A DNA stretch of 64,000 bases from Nitrososphaerota archaeon (GCA_028867675.1 JAGWGA010000002.1:1-64000); one strand, 5' to 3'; positions 1 to 7,575 are shown, numbered from the stretch's first letter. The notes: generated by a model from the sequence alone, not told the origin. Program-made: numbers and translations.

Positions 1-50
1 GTACTAGAATACATGCTATTGCTGCAGTGTATAATTTAGTCATTGCCTAA
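1..50 (+). CDS. possible 3' tail of a gene entering from the left edge
   Basis: One frame, read from base 3, is open to a TAA at 48-50 and gives a 15-residue tail (TRIHAIAAVYNLVIA) that looks protein-like. Nothing more of the gene lies in the window, so no function can be given. The call rests only on residue composition and could be chance. Confidence 0.3.
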   Translation, partial: TRIHAIAAVYNLVIA

Positions 51-134
51 TGTTGTTTTTTGTATATTTAGATATGATCTATAGTACCATTTTTAGAAAC
101 ACAAAGGTTAGATGTAAAATTAATTTTTAAAACA

Positions 135-299
135 CTATTTTCTTTTTGCCTTTTCGTGACCTTTTTTTGCGGACTCTTTAGCGCCTTCATATCCTTTAGT
201 TCCAAGTTCTGCACCTTTCTCAATTCCTTTTTTTCCAAGGTCAACACCCTTGTCTACACCTTTTTGAGCAATGCCTTTTACTTTGTCTAAAATTCCCAT
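135..299 (-). CDS. 54-residue Lys/Gly-rich amphipathic repeat protein
   Basis: ATG at 299, stop at 135-137. The 54 residues begin MGILDKVKGIAQKG and consist almost wholly of short repeats of a GxxKG/KG pattern, with Lys, Gly and Glu alternating with a few hydrophobics. This predicts a single charged amphipathic helix or a disordered, very basic protein, loosely like LEA or histone-tail proteins. There is no cysteine and no signal peptide. The frame is open and regular, and an A/T-rich gap without competing genes surrounds it. Function unknown; stress or nucleic-acid binding would be guesswork. Confidence 0.6.
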   Translation of the reverse strand: MGILDKVKGIAQKGVDKGVDLGKKGIEKGAELGTKGYEGAKESAKKGHEKAKRK

Positions 300-337
300 G
301 ATGGATTTAACATCTCCAAATATTTATGATTATTCCA

Positions 338-553
338 TTATGCAGTTTTTTCGTGTCTATACCTGTTCTTGATTCGCCTGTTATGGTATTCACCATATGC
401 TGACTCGGATTTTATGAATTTGTCATAGATGTCTTTTGGCACTCCAAAATAACGATATGTTCCACCCTGTTGAAAAACTATTTCAAGTATTTTTTCTTCT
501 TCATCGTATCCGATAATCCGTATAGTTCCGGATTTGACTCGAGTTTGCTCCAT
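338..553 (-). CDS. KTSC-domain protein
   Basis: The 71-residue protein matches the KTSC domain over its whole length: an N-terminal V-KSGTIRIIGYD strand, then LEIVFQQGGTYRYFGVP, and a C-terminal helix with the S-x-YGEYHNRRIKNRY block. KTSC proteins are small single-domain proteins, often found next to lysyl-tRNA synthetase or in phage, with no firmly established role. The gene is monocistronic here and ends 38 bp from the next gene on the same strand. ATG start at 553. Confidence 0.8.
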   Translation of the reverse strand: MEQTRVKSGTIRIIGYDEEEKILEIVFQQGGTYRYFGVPKDIYDKFIKSESAYGEYHNRRIKNRYRHEKTA

Positions 554-652
554 GCTTTATCATATTTTATAATATAATACTAGAAGATAACTTGGATCAG
601 ATTTGATTACAATGGATTGATAATTATACCAGTAAATCAAGCCTTAATCTAG

Positions 653-940
653 TTGGATAAAATCGAATACGAGGGCACTGTCTGGGCAATTAACCACGGT
701 TTACCCATACCTCTGCTTGAGCATTGTATCAAAAAGCTAGTCGACCATGGAGTAAAAAAAGAGGACATTGTAATTACAGATGCTCCATCTGATGTTAAGG
801 TAGGAACTGTTGTAGTTGACATATACCCGTACCATATTGAGGTCGGGCGTGTTAGAACTACAAGAAATGACTCCTACATCAGTGGAAGTATAAAGATTAT
901 AGAGCTAAAGGCAGATGCAGAAGGAAAATACATCGATTAA
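653..940 (+). CDS. conserved hypothetical protein, 95 residues
   Basis: A TTG start at 653 gives a 95-residue acidic alpha/beta protein with no transmembrane segment, signal peptide or cysteine cluster. It contains one long helix (about residues 20-37, LLEHCIKKLVDHGVKKED) followed by beta-rich sequence. I do not recognise the family. It lies 27 bp upstream of the YdjM-like gene on the same strand, so the two could be cotranscribed. The choice of TTG fits the frequent TTG starts elsewhere in the window. Confidence 0.6.
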   Translation: MDKIEYEGTVWAINHGLPIPLLEHCIKKLVDHGVKKEDIVITDAPSDVKVGTVVVDIYPYHIEVGRVRTTRNDSYISGSIKIIELKADAEGKYID

Positions 941-967
941 ATCTGCCAGATTGATATTATAACGAAA

Positions 968-1552
968 TTGAAACTTGAAAGAAAAGATGTTTTATTTGTA
1001 GTTGGTGTGTCTATAGTATACTGTTCTTTATCTGCAGGATTTTCACTTTTAGGTACGATTCTTCCAGATAGGATGGTTTTACTAAATCCAATCGAACATG
1101 GAAGCTTGAATCTTAAAGAAATTGCAGGGCATTTTATTTTCGGAGCAGTTGCGGGAATTGTAACTCTGAGAATAAAGTATATTCTACTTAGCGGACTTCT
1201 TGCGGTTCTAATAGATTCAGATCATCTAGTGGGATTGTTACATATGGAAGGCATACCGCGGATGGGTCATTCGATAACATTTGCAATTTTATCCACGGTT
1301 GTATTGATGCTAGTTTTTTACAGGAAAGATTATCGACTTGGGGCAATTGCAGCAACAAGTGTCCTTACGCATATATCATATGACATGTTCGATGGAGGAT
1401 TTGGATTTCCAATCTTTACACCGTTTGTAAATAAAATAATCGAACTGCCAAGGACAGACTGGTTGGCATTTGAGATTGCGGCAATTGTAATTATGGGCAT
1501 AGTTAGTGTGATGTCTACAAGAAAGGAACTGAATAAACAGATTTCTCCATAA
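968..1552 (+). CDS. YdjM-like membrane-bound metal-dependent hydrolase family protein
   Basis: The 194 residues carry about five hydrophobic segments and the polar signature of the YdjM/LexA-regulated membrane hydrolase family: EIAGHFIFGA, then LIDSDHLVGL, GIPRMGHS, and THISYDMFDGGFG followed by FPIFTPF. The conserved His and Asp residues in these blocks are the presumed metal ligands. The TTG start at 968 places the first hydrophobic segment near the N terminus. The stop codon lies only 6 bp before the casposon target duplication, so insertion left the gene intact. Substrate unknown. Confidence 0.75.
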   Translation: MKLERKDVLFVVGVSIVYCSLSAGFSLLGTILPDRMVLLNPIEHGSLNLKEIAGHFIFGAVAGIVTLRIKYILLSGLLAVLIDSDHLVGLLHMEGIPRMGHSITFAILSTVVLMLVFYRKDYRLGAIAATSVLTHISYDMFDGGFGFPIFTPFVNKIIELPRTDWLAFEIAAIVIMGIVSVMSTRKELNKQISP

Positions 1553-1558
1553 GAGTAC

Positions 1559-1571
1559 ATCGACAGCAAGT
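1559..1571 (+). repeat. left target-site duplication of the casposon
   Basis: The 13-bp sequence atcgacagcaagt is repeated in direct orientation at 10418-10430. With the inverted-repeat symmetry, this gives element ends at 1572 and 10417. The direct match extends 5 bp further because both sides continue with A residues. Casposases are known to make target duplications of roughly this size. Confidence 0.85.
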
Positions 1572-1628
1572 AAAAATGCAATCCCCCCCTTTTACGAGGG
1601 AGATTTGCTGTCCATCTAGAAGTTAACA
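1571..1628 (+). repeat. left terminal inverted repeat of the casposon (58 bp)
   Basis: Bases 1571-1628 are the exact reverse complement of 10361-10418, all 58 positions matching. The repeat has an A-run at its outer edge, then a run of seven C, ttttacgaggg, and an inner part ending in gttaaca. Just inside it, ttgttggaaa at 1631-1640 recurs in similar form inside the right end. Confidence 0.95.
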
Positions 1629-1678
1629 TATTGTTGGAAATGTTGGAATTTAATTAATACAAGTGTAATTAATTATCC

Positions 1679-2407
1679 ATGACAATTTCTAATGATGAAG
1701 TAAAATCTGGATATGAAATATGCAAATCACATATTATGACACTTATTGAATCGAGTCAAATATTATATGATTCTAAAAAATATTCTACTTCACTATCTCT
1801 TTCAATTCTTGCTAGGGAAGAAGAAGCTAAATTACTTGCACTCCAAGATCATGTTAAAGATGATACGAATATGACAGATGAAGAATGGAAGCAACTGACA
1901 AAGAATACGAAAGAATCAACAGCACATGAATACCGATTAACACAACCAGCAAAAGTTTCTCGTGAAAATATTCAAAGTTTTTCACCTGAATATTTTGAAT
2001 TTATGAAGAGTATCAATACACAGATGGGAGTATCAACAAATCTAACTTATGAAGAAATGATGTCTATAACACCAGACTACGAAAAAAGCCTACAAAGATT
2101 TGATAGAATAAAACAAGCGTCTTTTTACTTGGGACGAAATAGTAAATGGTCTAATTTTTCCTTAAAATTAAGATCCAAAGAAGAGGAAAAAGCCTTAGCG
2201 TATGTAAACCTCATGCAAGTAAAAGCAAATTATTATTCTACAATATCTTTACGCATACATAAAGAAAAAATCAAATTGCCAATAACTGAGACATTAAAAG
2301 ATGATTCTAATTTTCAAGAATATCTTAAAACTAGAAATGAGATGGAATCACGAAAATATAAAAATATGGTATTATTAGCTAGACAAGCATTCTTCAAGTT
2401 TAATTGA
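1679..2407 (+). CDS. AbiV/HEPN-like protein (casposon cargo)
   Basis: A 242-residue helical protein. Residues about 12-60 contain the pattern seen in AbiV-type abortive-infection HEPN proteins: a helix starting GYEICKSH, an Ala/Ser-rich helix, and a LAREEEAKLLAL block equivalent to the family's 'A-EE--K' helix. The rest is charged and helical. No canonical HEPN RxxxxH RNase motif is evident, which is also true of many AbiV relatives. It starts 51 bp inside the left inverted repeat and faces another AbiV-like gene. A phage-defence role is inferred from the family only. Confidence 0.55.
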   Translation: MTISNDEVKSGYEICKSHIMTLIESSQILYDSKKYSTSLSLSILAREEEAKLLALQDHVKDDTNMTDEEWKQLTKNTKESTAHEYRLTQPAKVSRENIQSFSPEYFEFMKSINTQMGVSTNLTYEEMMSITPDYEKSLQRFDRIKQASFYLGRNSKWSNFSLKLRSKEEEKALAYVNLMQVKANYYSTISLRIHKEKIKLPITETLKDDSNFQEYLKTRNEMESRKYKNMVLLARQAFFKFN

Positions 2408-2428
2408 ACCTTGAACATGATCGGGAAA

Positions 2429-2995
2429 TTAGTTAATTGGATTTTGAATAATAAATCGTTCCAGATCATCTTCTATGAATCTGGTAAAATTAGTTATTGC
2501 GATTTCAAGTGAATTTACATCTACTATGGGTAATTTTTTTACATTATTTTGTTCATCAAAATCTGAATAGAAAATTGCCATTCTAGATTCCATATCCGCA
2601 GTTTCGTCAATATCAAAACCCTTTCCAAAACCTTCTCCGAAACCGCCTTTGTGGATCACTTTACATTCTTTTGGAATGAAATCTAGAGCCAGTTTGAATT
2701 TTAGAGAATGACTTCTAAATTCTCTTTTGTAATGAATCGTTATTCTTCCAGTACTGGAATATGCCATCAAAAGATATACAACCTTTCCATATTCTTCTAC
2801 GGCGAATGTGTAGAGACCAGCACAAACAAAAGGACGTTCAAACAAAACGTCTCTATTTTCTTCAATGTTGACATCAAGTAATACTCTAGCTGAATCTAAA
2901 ATGGATTTGATATTGTAATAAGTGGCAATTATGATATCTTTCCAAGTTTTTACATCTGTGGTTATTAATTCTGGATATCGATTTTCACGAGTCAT
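2429..2995 (-). CDS. second AbiV/HEPN-like protein (casposon cargo)
   Basis: A 188-residue protein convergent with the AbiV-like gene at 1679, separated by 21 bp. Residues about 20-80 form two helices with the AbiV-type block AGLYTFAVEEYGKVVYLL, matching the EE-x-GK helix of AbiV/HEPN families. The C-terminal part is acidic and helical. It lies downstream of the polymerase on the same strand (64 bp gap) and may have its own promoter. It is too divergent from its neighbour to be a recent duplicate. Toxin or antiphage function is inference. Confidence 0.5.
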   Translation of the reverse strand: MTRENRYPELITTDVKTWKDIIIATYYNIKSILDSARVLLDVNIEENRDVLFERPFVCAGLYTFAVEEYGKVVYLLMAYSSTGRITIHYKREFRSHSLKFKLALDFIPKECKVIHKGGFGEGFGKGFDIDETADMESRMAIFYSDFDEQNNVKKLPIVDVNSLEIAITNFTRFIEDDLERFIIQNPIN

Positions 2996-3059
2996 GCTAA
3001 ATTCTTCTCAAGTTGGTATAGATGATATTGTAAATAAGATGATCATCATGTCCGAGTAA

Positions 3060-4775
3060 TCATAGATTAGATTTTAGTAGATGGTTAAGAGATAACGGAA
3101 TTGAAACATTCATCTTCCCATCATTGATTGATTCCAATTTACCAAGCCATTGTCTTTTCTTGTCTGCGTTAAGATTGAACTCCCTTTCATGCACGGAGAA
3201 TTTTCCTATATTACCATGTAAATTTTGAAGGATTGCAGACTTTAATCTCTGAGGTCTTGTAACTTTGTACTTCATCAATAATTTACCATCTCTTTCTATT
3301 GTATCGATGTGTTCAATCTCTCTTGATCCTAATGACCCTAAACCCCTCTGCTTCCACTTTCCATCAAATCTGTAAAATCCATTTTGCAAATAATACACAT
3401 CATCTGATTGGTTTGCAAGTGAAAAATCACCTAACTTGTCATCGCCTACACTTACCTTCTTTGTAGTACAAACAGAATCAGTAGCAAATGCAACCACATC
3501 ACGCTCAATGTTGTTTTTTATGACAAAACTATACAGCTTGGCTCTTGCAAAACCTGTGATAAATGAAAATATTATCGGATTAAAGATATTTCCAATCCTA
3601 TTCTGTACTACTTCTCCAGTCTTGCCATAGATTGAATTTAGTATGGTTTTGATGGCTAATTGTTGAGGGTTTTTTGCAATCTTTAACGCTAGTCTTTTCT
3701 CATAGAGAGATTCGATAAATTCCTTGTACGGATACTCGGGATTCTCATCTAGATACTGCCAAGAGTCCAGTATCTCATACCACGAGGTGTCCTTCACTGC
3801 CCTTAATTCTTCGAGTGTGACAAAATCTCCAAACTTTCCACTTGGATAACATACCATGATATTTTTTCTAAATGGAAATGGTGGAAGGACTTTGACATCT
3901 GGAATGTTTGCGGAAATCTTGAAAAAACCTAGTAGTGCCTTTGGGTGAATGGTCTTTTGTCTAATCCATCTTCCTTTGGTAAAGTTTGGAACTTTGGTTA
4001 GTGCAAAGGGATATGCAGAATTAATGTCATATAGATATGCCTGACCAATATATCCACGTTTTAGAATCTCAAACCTTCCACCAAAGTAAGAATTTGTTGC
4101 AAGTTCATGTACTTCTAACGGAGATTCCTGAAATCTTGGAATGTGGATATTATTCCAAAACAATACCTTCTCTGATAAATATGCAGGACTAATCCATCTT
4201 GCAGGATAAAACAAAAACGAATCATGAAATAATTTTATCCAATGCTCTGCAAGTTTTCTTGTATTGATACAGTCTTGTATGCAATAATATCTGATCTTCT
4301 TTTTGCTTCGCTTCCAAAAATATTCTGAAAACGCAGAACGTTTTGATTTCATCTTGATGTAATCGTCTGGAAGTTTTCCTATGTTATGCAGATATGCGTT
4401 TGCAAGTGATTCTTTAAAGTACTGCATTATATCAAAAAATACTGCGGAATGGTGACCCTTTCTTATTGCAAGTTTCTTTTCTGGTATGTATTCTATTTTG
4501 AACTTGTCAAACTCAAATTTTAAGAATCCTGATTTTTTATAATTGTCTAGATTCTCTTTTCCAAGTAACTTGAGTATTATTTCTGCGTCAAACTTGATGT
4601 TATAAAAAAAGTTCCATGACCCCTGATACTTTTTGCTAAAAAGATATGAAAAGACAGATTCTGGAGTGATTTTATCAAGTGAAACTCCGTCAGAATCAGC
4701 AATTAGGCGTAAATTTCCCTGACTATCTGTCTCTGTATCTAATCCAATCACCCTTCGTAACTCTGAGAGTGCCAA
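3060..4775 (-). CDS. polB: casposon family-B DNA polymerase (protein-primed type)
   Basis: 571 residues with both halves of a replicative family-B polymerase. Exonuclease motifs: Exo I D13-T-E15, Exo II N59-IKF-D63, Exo III Y164-x3-D168. Polymerase motifs: A at D250-INSAYP, B at K376-TILNSIYG and C around D433 (FATDS). Size and spacing fit the short polymerases of casposon family 1. In motif C the usual first Asp of DTD is Ala431, while the metal-binding second Asp is kept. The TTG start is the first usable codon, but the frame stays open upstream into the preceding gene. Presumed to replicate the element. Confidence 0.9.
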   Translation of the reverse strand: MALSELRRVIGLDTETDSQGNLRLIADSDGVSLDKITPESVFSYLFSKKYQGSWNFFYNIKFDAEIILKLLGKENLDNYKKSGFLKFEFDKFKIEYIPEKKLAIRKGHHSAVFFDIMQYFKESLANAYLHNIGKLPDDYIKMKSKRSAFSEYFWKRSKKKIRYYCIQDCINTRKLAEHWIKLFHDSFLFYPARWISPAYLSEKVLFWNNIHIPRFQESPLEVHELATNSYFGGRFEILKRGYIGQAYLYDINSAYPFALTKVPNFTKGRWIRQKTIHPKALLGFFKISANIPDVKVLPPFPFRKNIMVCYPSGKFGDFVTLEELRAVKDTSWYEILDSWQYLDENPEYPYKEFIESLYEKRLALKIAKNPQQLAIKTILNSIYGKTGEVVQNRIGNIFNPIIFSFITGFARAKLYSFVIKNNIERDVVAFATDSVCTTKKVSVGDDKLGDFSLANQSDDVYYLQNGFYRFDGKWKQRGLGSLGSREIEHIDTIERDGKLLMKYKVTRPQRLKSAILQNLHGNIGKFSVHEREFNLNADKKRQWLGKLESINDGKMNVSIPLSLNHLLKSNL

Positions 4776-4828
4776 ACGCCTGTCTTGATGTGTGTATAGG
4801 TCAAGACCCCTGAGAGTGTTATAGTCGG

Positions 4829-5167
4829 TTATGGGGAAGGATTCTGATATACTGCGTCTGAGATAGATGAACCCTCACCTCTTTTTCTTTTTGCTATTTC
4901 CCTTCTAATCTCAAGTATTGGTTTTTCTGGAAAGTAATTTCTAATCAATTTTGCATAATGCCAGTTTCTTTTTTGTTTTGAACTTCTTTTTTGGTTGGCA
5001 ATTATTTTTTTGTCTATTGTTGGAACTGTTATTTCTTTTACTTGGGGAACTAGTTTTTCTTTTTCTTTTTCTAGTCGTTTCCTAAGATTAATTGCTTCTT
5101 TTATCTTGGGAAGTTTTTTGAGTTGACCTAATATTTCATCAAGTTTATCTAGAGTAAAATCTACCAT
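4829..5167 (-). CDS. small basic coiled-coil protein of the casposon
   Basis: 112 residues, about one third Lys/Arg/Glu. An N-terminal helical region (residues 1-50, MVDFTLDKLDEILGQLKKL onward) is strongly coiled-coil-like, followed by a basic region and an RNYFPEKPILEIRREIAKRK stretch. It is the gene directly upstream of the polymerase and its 3' end overlaps the open polymerase frame. I do not recognise the family. A DNA-binding or polymerase accessory role is suggested only by position and charge. Confidence 0.6.
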   Translation of the reverse strand: MVDFTLDKLDEILGQLKKLPKIKEAINLRKRLEKEKEKLVPQVKEITVPTIDKKIIANQKRSSKQKRNWHYAKLIRNYFPEKPILEIRREIAKRKRGEGSSISDAVYQNPSP

Positions 5168-5191
5168 ATGACATCACTTCAAAAATGGGGA

Positions 5192-5524
5192 TTAGGAGTT
5201 AAACTCCATCTTCCATTTTCTTATTTTTCTGTCATTTCTTGAAACTCCCAGCCAAGTTGATAGAGTAAATCTTACTCCCTTCTTGATTTTCCCTTTCTTG
5301 ACATTGACTGTCCATAATTTCAACAACATTACATTTGTTGAATTGAAATTATGCAGAGGAATTGACATCTCTGTTTTGTCAACTATGGCATTTACATTGA
5401 TACCATACTGTGTCTCAAAAGTTTCTTCCTCTGTCACTTCAACTGAGAGTTTGTCAGGTTTGGCAGAATCTTCTGACTTGTAGTCACCCCACTTCAAAAA
5501 TGGTGGATAGGAGAGATCACTCAC
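5192..5524 (-). CDS. hypothetical casposon protein, possible single-domain beta protein
   Basis: 110 residues, mostly predicted beta with regular hydrophobic alternation (VEVTEEETFETQYGINVNAIVD, then a W-rich C terminus ending RKIRKWKMEFNS). The pattern would suit a small OB-fold single-strand DNA-binding protein, but no diagnostic motif is visible, so this is only a hypothesis. Its start overlaps the end of the upstream gene by 4 bp (ATGA type), and it is followed after 24 bp by the coiled-coil gene. This implies one minus-strand operon with the polymerase. Confidence 0.55.
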   Translation of the reverse strand: MSDLSYPPFLKWGDYKSEDSAKPDKLSVEVTEEETFETQYGINVNAIVDKTEMSIPLHNFNSTNVMLLKLWTVNVKKGKIKKGVRFTLSTWLGVSRNDRKIRKWKMEFNS

Positions 5525-5766
5525 TTTTCTTTCTCCCCTGTATTTTCTTGGGCTTCCGTTTCTTCGCAGAACGGAGAGACCTTGATGAACGAGTCATCTC
5601 GGGTCTTGATTAGTTCGACCTTTGCTTTGATTGTCTTGTCGGTATCACAACCGCAGTTCTCCAAAGCTTTTCGGTCTAGTGCTATTACACGGGTGTAATC
5701 CCCATGCTTTCGCACAGTTTTGATTCCGAAATCGATTGACGTTTCGGTTTGTTTGTGTTTAGACAC
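5521..5766 (-). CDS. hypothetical casposon protein, first gene of the polymerase operon
   Basis: 81 residues beginning MSKHKQTETSIDFGIKTVRK. The middle part (GDYTRVIALDRKALENCGCDTD) recalls AbrB/MazE-like swapped-hairpin DNA binders (a 'rkhGdy-vi-ldrkaLe-cG' pattern), then the C terminus turns acidic (EETEAQENTGEKEK). The AbrB idea is weak. It leads the minus-strand operon 5766 to 2429 and is divergent from the winged-helix gene at 5838, a common arrangement for autoregulated replication modules. Confidence 0.55.
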   Translation of the reverse strand: MSKHKQTETSIDFGIKTVRKHGDYTRVIALDRKALENCGCDTDKTIKAKVELIKTRDDSFIKVSPFCEETEAQENTGEKEK

Positions 5767-5792
5767 ATCTAGTATTAGTTAGGTTCACACTT

Positions 5793-5818
5793 AGTACTAT
5801 ACATTATTAGGAAGTACT
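5793..5818. promoter_or_regulatory. paired AGTACT sites in the divergent casposon promoter
   Basis: The 71-bp gap between the divergent genes at 5766 and 5838 holds two copies of the palindrome AGTACT, at 5793-5798 and 5813-5818. Their starts are 20 bp apart, about two helical turns. This suits a dimeric regulator contacting one face of DNA. The likely binder is the winged-helix protein encoded next to it, which is inference. Confidence 0.35.
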
Positions 5819-5837
5819 TTCCATGAATCTACTGTAG

Positions 5838-6422
5838 ATGGGCTTAGATTCTGATAAAATTAGGCATGAAATCAGGGAATATCTGGAATCTCACGGGCGT
5901 ACTAGGAGTAAAAAACTGGCTGATGAGGTTATGAAAAAGGTAGGAAGTGAAAAAACTGTATATCGAGAAATAAAATCAATGTATAATTCTGGAGAGCTTA
6001 AAAAATCTGAAAAGAATAGAGCCGATATTGAATATGAGTTGGCACAATTTTCCGAAACGATGGAGAATAATTTTAAAATCTTATCAAAACAATTATCGGA
6101 TATTGCTCAATACTTTTTAGATCACGAAGTACTAATTGATGATAAAAAAAATCCTCATCACTATGGTCGGAAGCTTATGTTGTACGTCCAAACTATGAAA
6201 GAGTTGAGCAAACTTGAAACTAGATTAAGAATCATATCCTCATTTCCGGCATTTCTAAATCGTAAATCAGTTCCAATCCTACAAAAACAAATTGATGACA
6301 TATGGTCTAAAATTCAGAATTTGATTAATCAATCAAGAAATGACAAACTGGTATCTGAATTAATGATAAATTTTGAGTATATCAAATGGGTAGATGCTAT
6401 ACCTGTAATTCAAAAGGATTAA
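5838..6422 (+). CDS. winged-helix DNA-binding protein of the casposon
   Basis: 194 residues. The N-terminal 55 residues (IRHEIREYLESHGRTRSKKLADEV, then a KTVYREIKSMYNSGEL recognition helix and wing) look like a winged helix-turn-helix. The remaining part is a long helical domain without cysteines or membrane segments. It is divergent from the polymerase operon and the first of four plus-strand genes. Its likely job is regulation of the shared promoter or binding of element DNA. Confidence 0.65.
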   Translation: MGLDSDKIRHEIREYLESHGRTRSKKLADEVMKKVGSEKTVYREIKSMYNSGELKKSEKNRADIEYELAQFSETMENNFKILSKQLSDIAQYFLDHEVLIDDKKNPHHYGRKLMLYVQTMKELSKLETRLRIISSFPAFLNRKSVPILQKQIDDIWSKIQNLINQSRNDKLVSELMINFEYIKWVDAIPVIQKD

Positions 6423-6527
6423 CAGAAAAGTTCCTACATACTTTATCAATCTATTTTGTGTAGTGTAATTATGATATGCAATTTACGTCACCTCTTTGAA
6501 GTATCATATAGGTATGATTGAAGTATC

Positions 6528-6791
6528 ATGAAAAGAATAGTTTCAGTATCAAAAACATACATTCACAGAGGAATTCATTCACATAGAAAGAACACAAGGA
6601 AACGTTGGTTCATCTATTACTATGATGATGAAGGAAATTTTCGAACTGAACAGGTAAATTGGTTACAGGCTTTGTACTACAAGACCCAGAAAAGACACCG
6701 AGTTAGGTTGATCTGTGTAGATTGTGAGAGAAGTTTCATTGGTTTGGTAAGGTCAGAAACTGAAGAAGTACCTTGTCCGTATTGTGACTAG
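6528..6791 (+). CDS. small zinc-ribbon protein of the casposon
   Basis: 87 residues, very basic in the N-terminal half (HRGIHSHRKNTRKRW). A C-terminal zinc ribbon is made of C-V-D-C and C-P-Y-C knuckles about 20 residues apart, and the protein ends immediately after the second knuckle. No catalytic motif is seen. Some casposons carry HNH nucleases with similar knuckles, but the H-N-H residues are absent here. The ATG start at 6528 follows 105 bp after the winged-helix gene. Nucleic-acid binding is likely. Confidence 0.55.
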   Translation: MKRIVSVSKTYIHRGIHSHRKNTRKRWFIYYYDDEGNFRTEQVNWLQALYYKTQKRHRVRLICVDCERSFIGLVRSETEEVPCPYCD

Positions 6792-6944
6792 GGAATGGAG
6801 TAATTTAGGCACGATTTTAAACTGGCAAAAAGCCAGCAAAAACCAAACAAAAGCAACTGAAATCATGGCTATATGTTATCCATATTGATTTAGATCGTGA
6901 AAACTTCAACTTAATTAAGAGTATGCAAAAAAAGAGTTGGGTCT

Positions 6945-7535
6945 ATGACATTGGATAGAAATACGCTGATACAGGTTAATGCAATTATAATTGCAGGTCT
7001 TTTGATTTTGCTAAGTTTGCAATCATTGAGTTCTCCGATTTATGAAACACAAGTAATAGATTCCCTGAAACGTATGGCTGATGATGGAATTCAATTCAAT
7101 AAAATAAATAATTTGTATAATGAACATTGTGTAAATCCATTGAATAGTACGTTCACGTTTCTAAATTCAACCGATGTTAAAAATATGTGTAAACAATGGG
7201 AAGTTCAAAAAGATGAACAACATCAAGAAGGTCTTGTGTTGTATAAATATTTGGTAACATGGGGAGTTTTAAAAAATAATATGGTTACTCCGAGTGTTTG
7301 GACATTAATATGGGCACCTATGTTTGCCAAAATTACAGTAGCTGGAATATTGTTACCGTTTATTTTTTCTATTTCATATGAAGTATTAAGAAAATCACCT
7401 GATGGAAATGTCTCAAGATTAAGTGTAGTTAGTTTTGCTATTGGCATGGGATTATTATTTATCGGACTCATAATTTTTATGCTAGCAACTAATTCAACTG
7501 CACCTTGGAACAACTTCAATTATACTAAATCTTGA
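6945..7535 (+). CDS. membrane protein, casposon cargo
   Basis: 196 residues with a first membrane helix at about residues 10-28 (VNAIIIAGLLILLSLQSL), a soluble extracytoplasmic-looking loop of about 85 residues with two Cys (NEHCV and NMCKQW), then two or three helices in the C-terminal half (AKITVAGILLPFIF and a final one near 160-180). No known family recognised. It sits 40 bp before the next membrane-anchored gene on the same strand. A defence or cell-surface cargo role is speculation. Confidence 0.55.
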   Translation: MTLDRNTLIQVNAIIIAGLLILLSLQSLSSPIYETQVIDSLKRMADDGIQFNKINNLYNEHCVNPLNSTFTFLNSTDVKNMCKQWEVQKDEQHQEGLVLYKYLVTWGVLKNNMVTPSVWTLIWAPMFAKITVAGILLPFIFSISYEVLRKSPDGNVSRLSVVSFAIGMGLLFIGLIIFMLATNSTAPWNNFNYTKS

Positions 7536-7575
7536 TTTCTCTAAAACTTTAAGTTTGTACAAAAATTAGAAGATT

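Noticed and set aside
1330..1629. A 99-codon minus-strand frame crossing the left inverted repeat
   Set aside because: It is antisense to the YdjM-like gene and the repeat; composition is not protein-like and no start context supports it.
3038..3050. Short palindrome gatgatcatc upstream of the AbiV-like gene
   Set aside because: Only 10 bp, common by chance in A/T-rich DNA, and similar tetranucleotide runs occur elsewhere.
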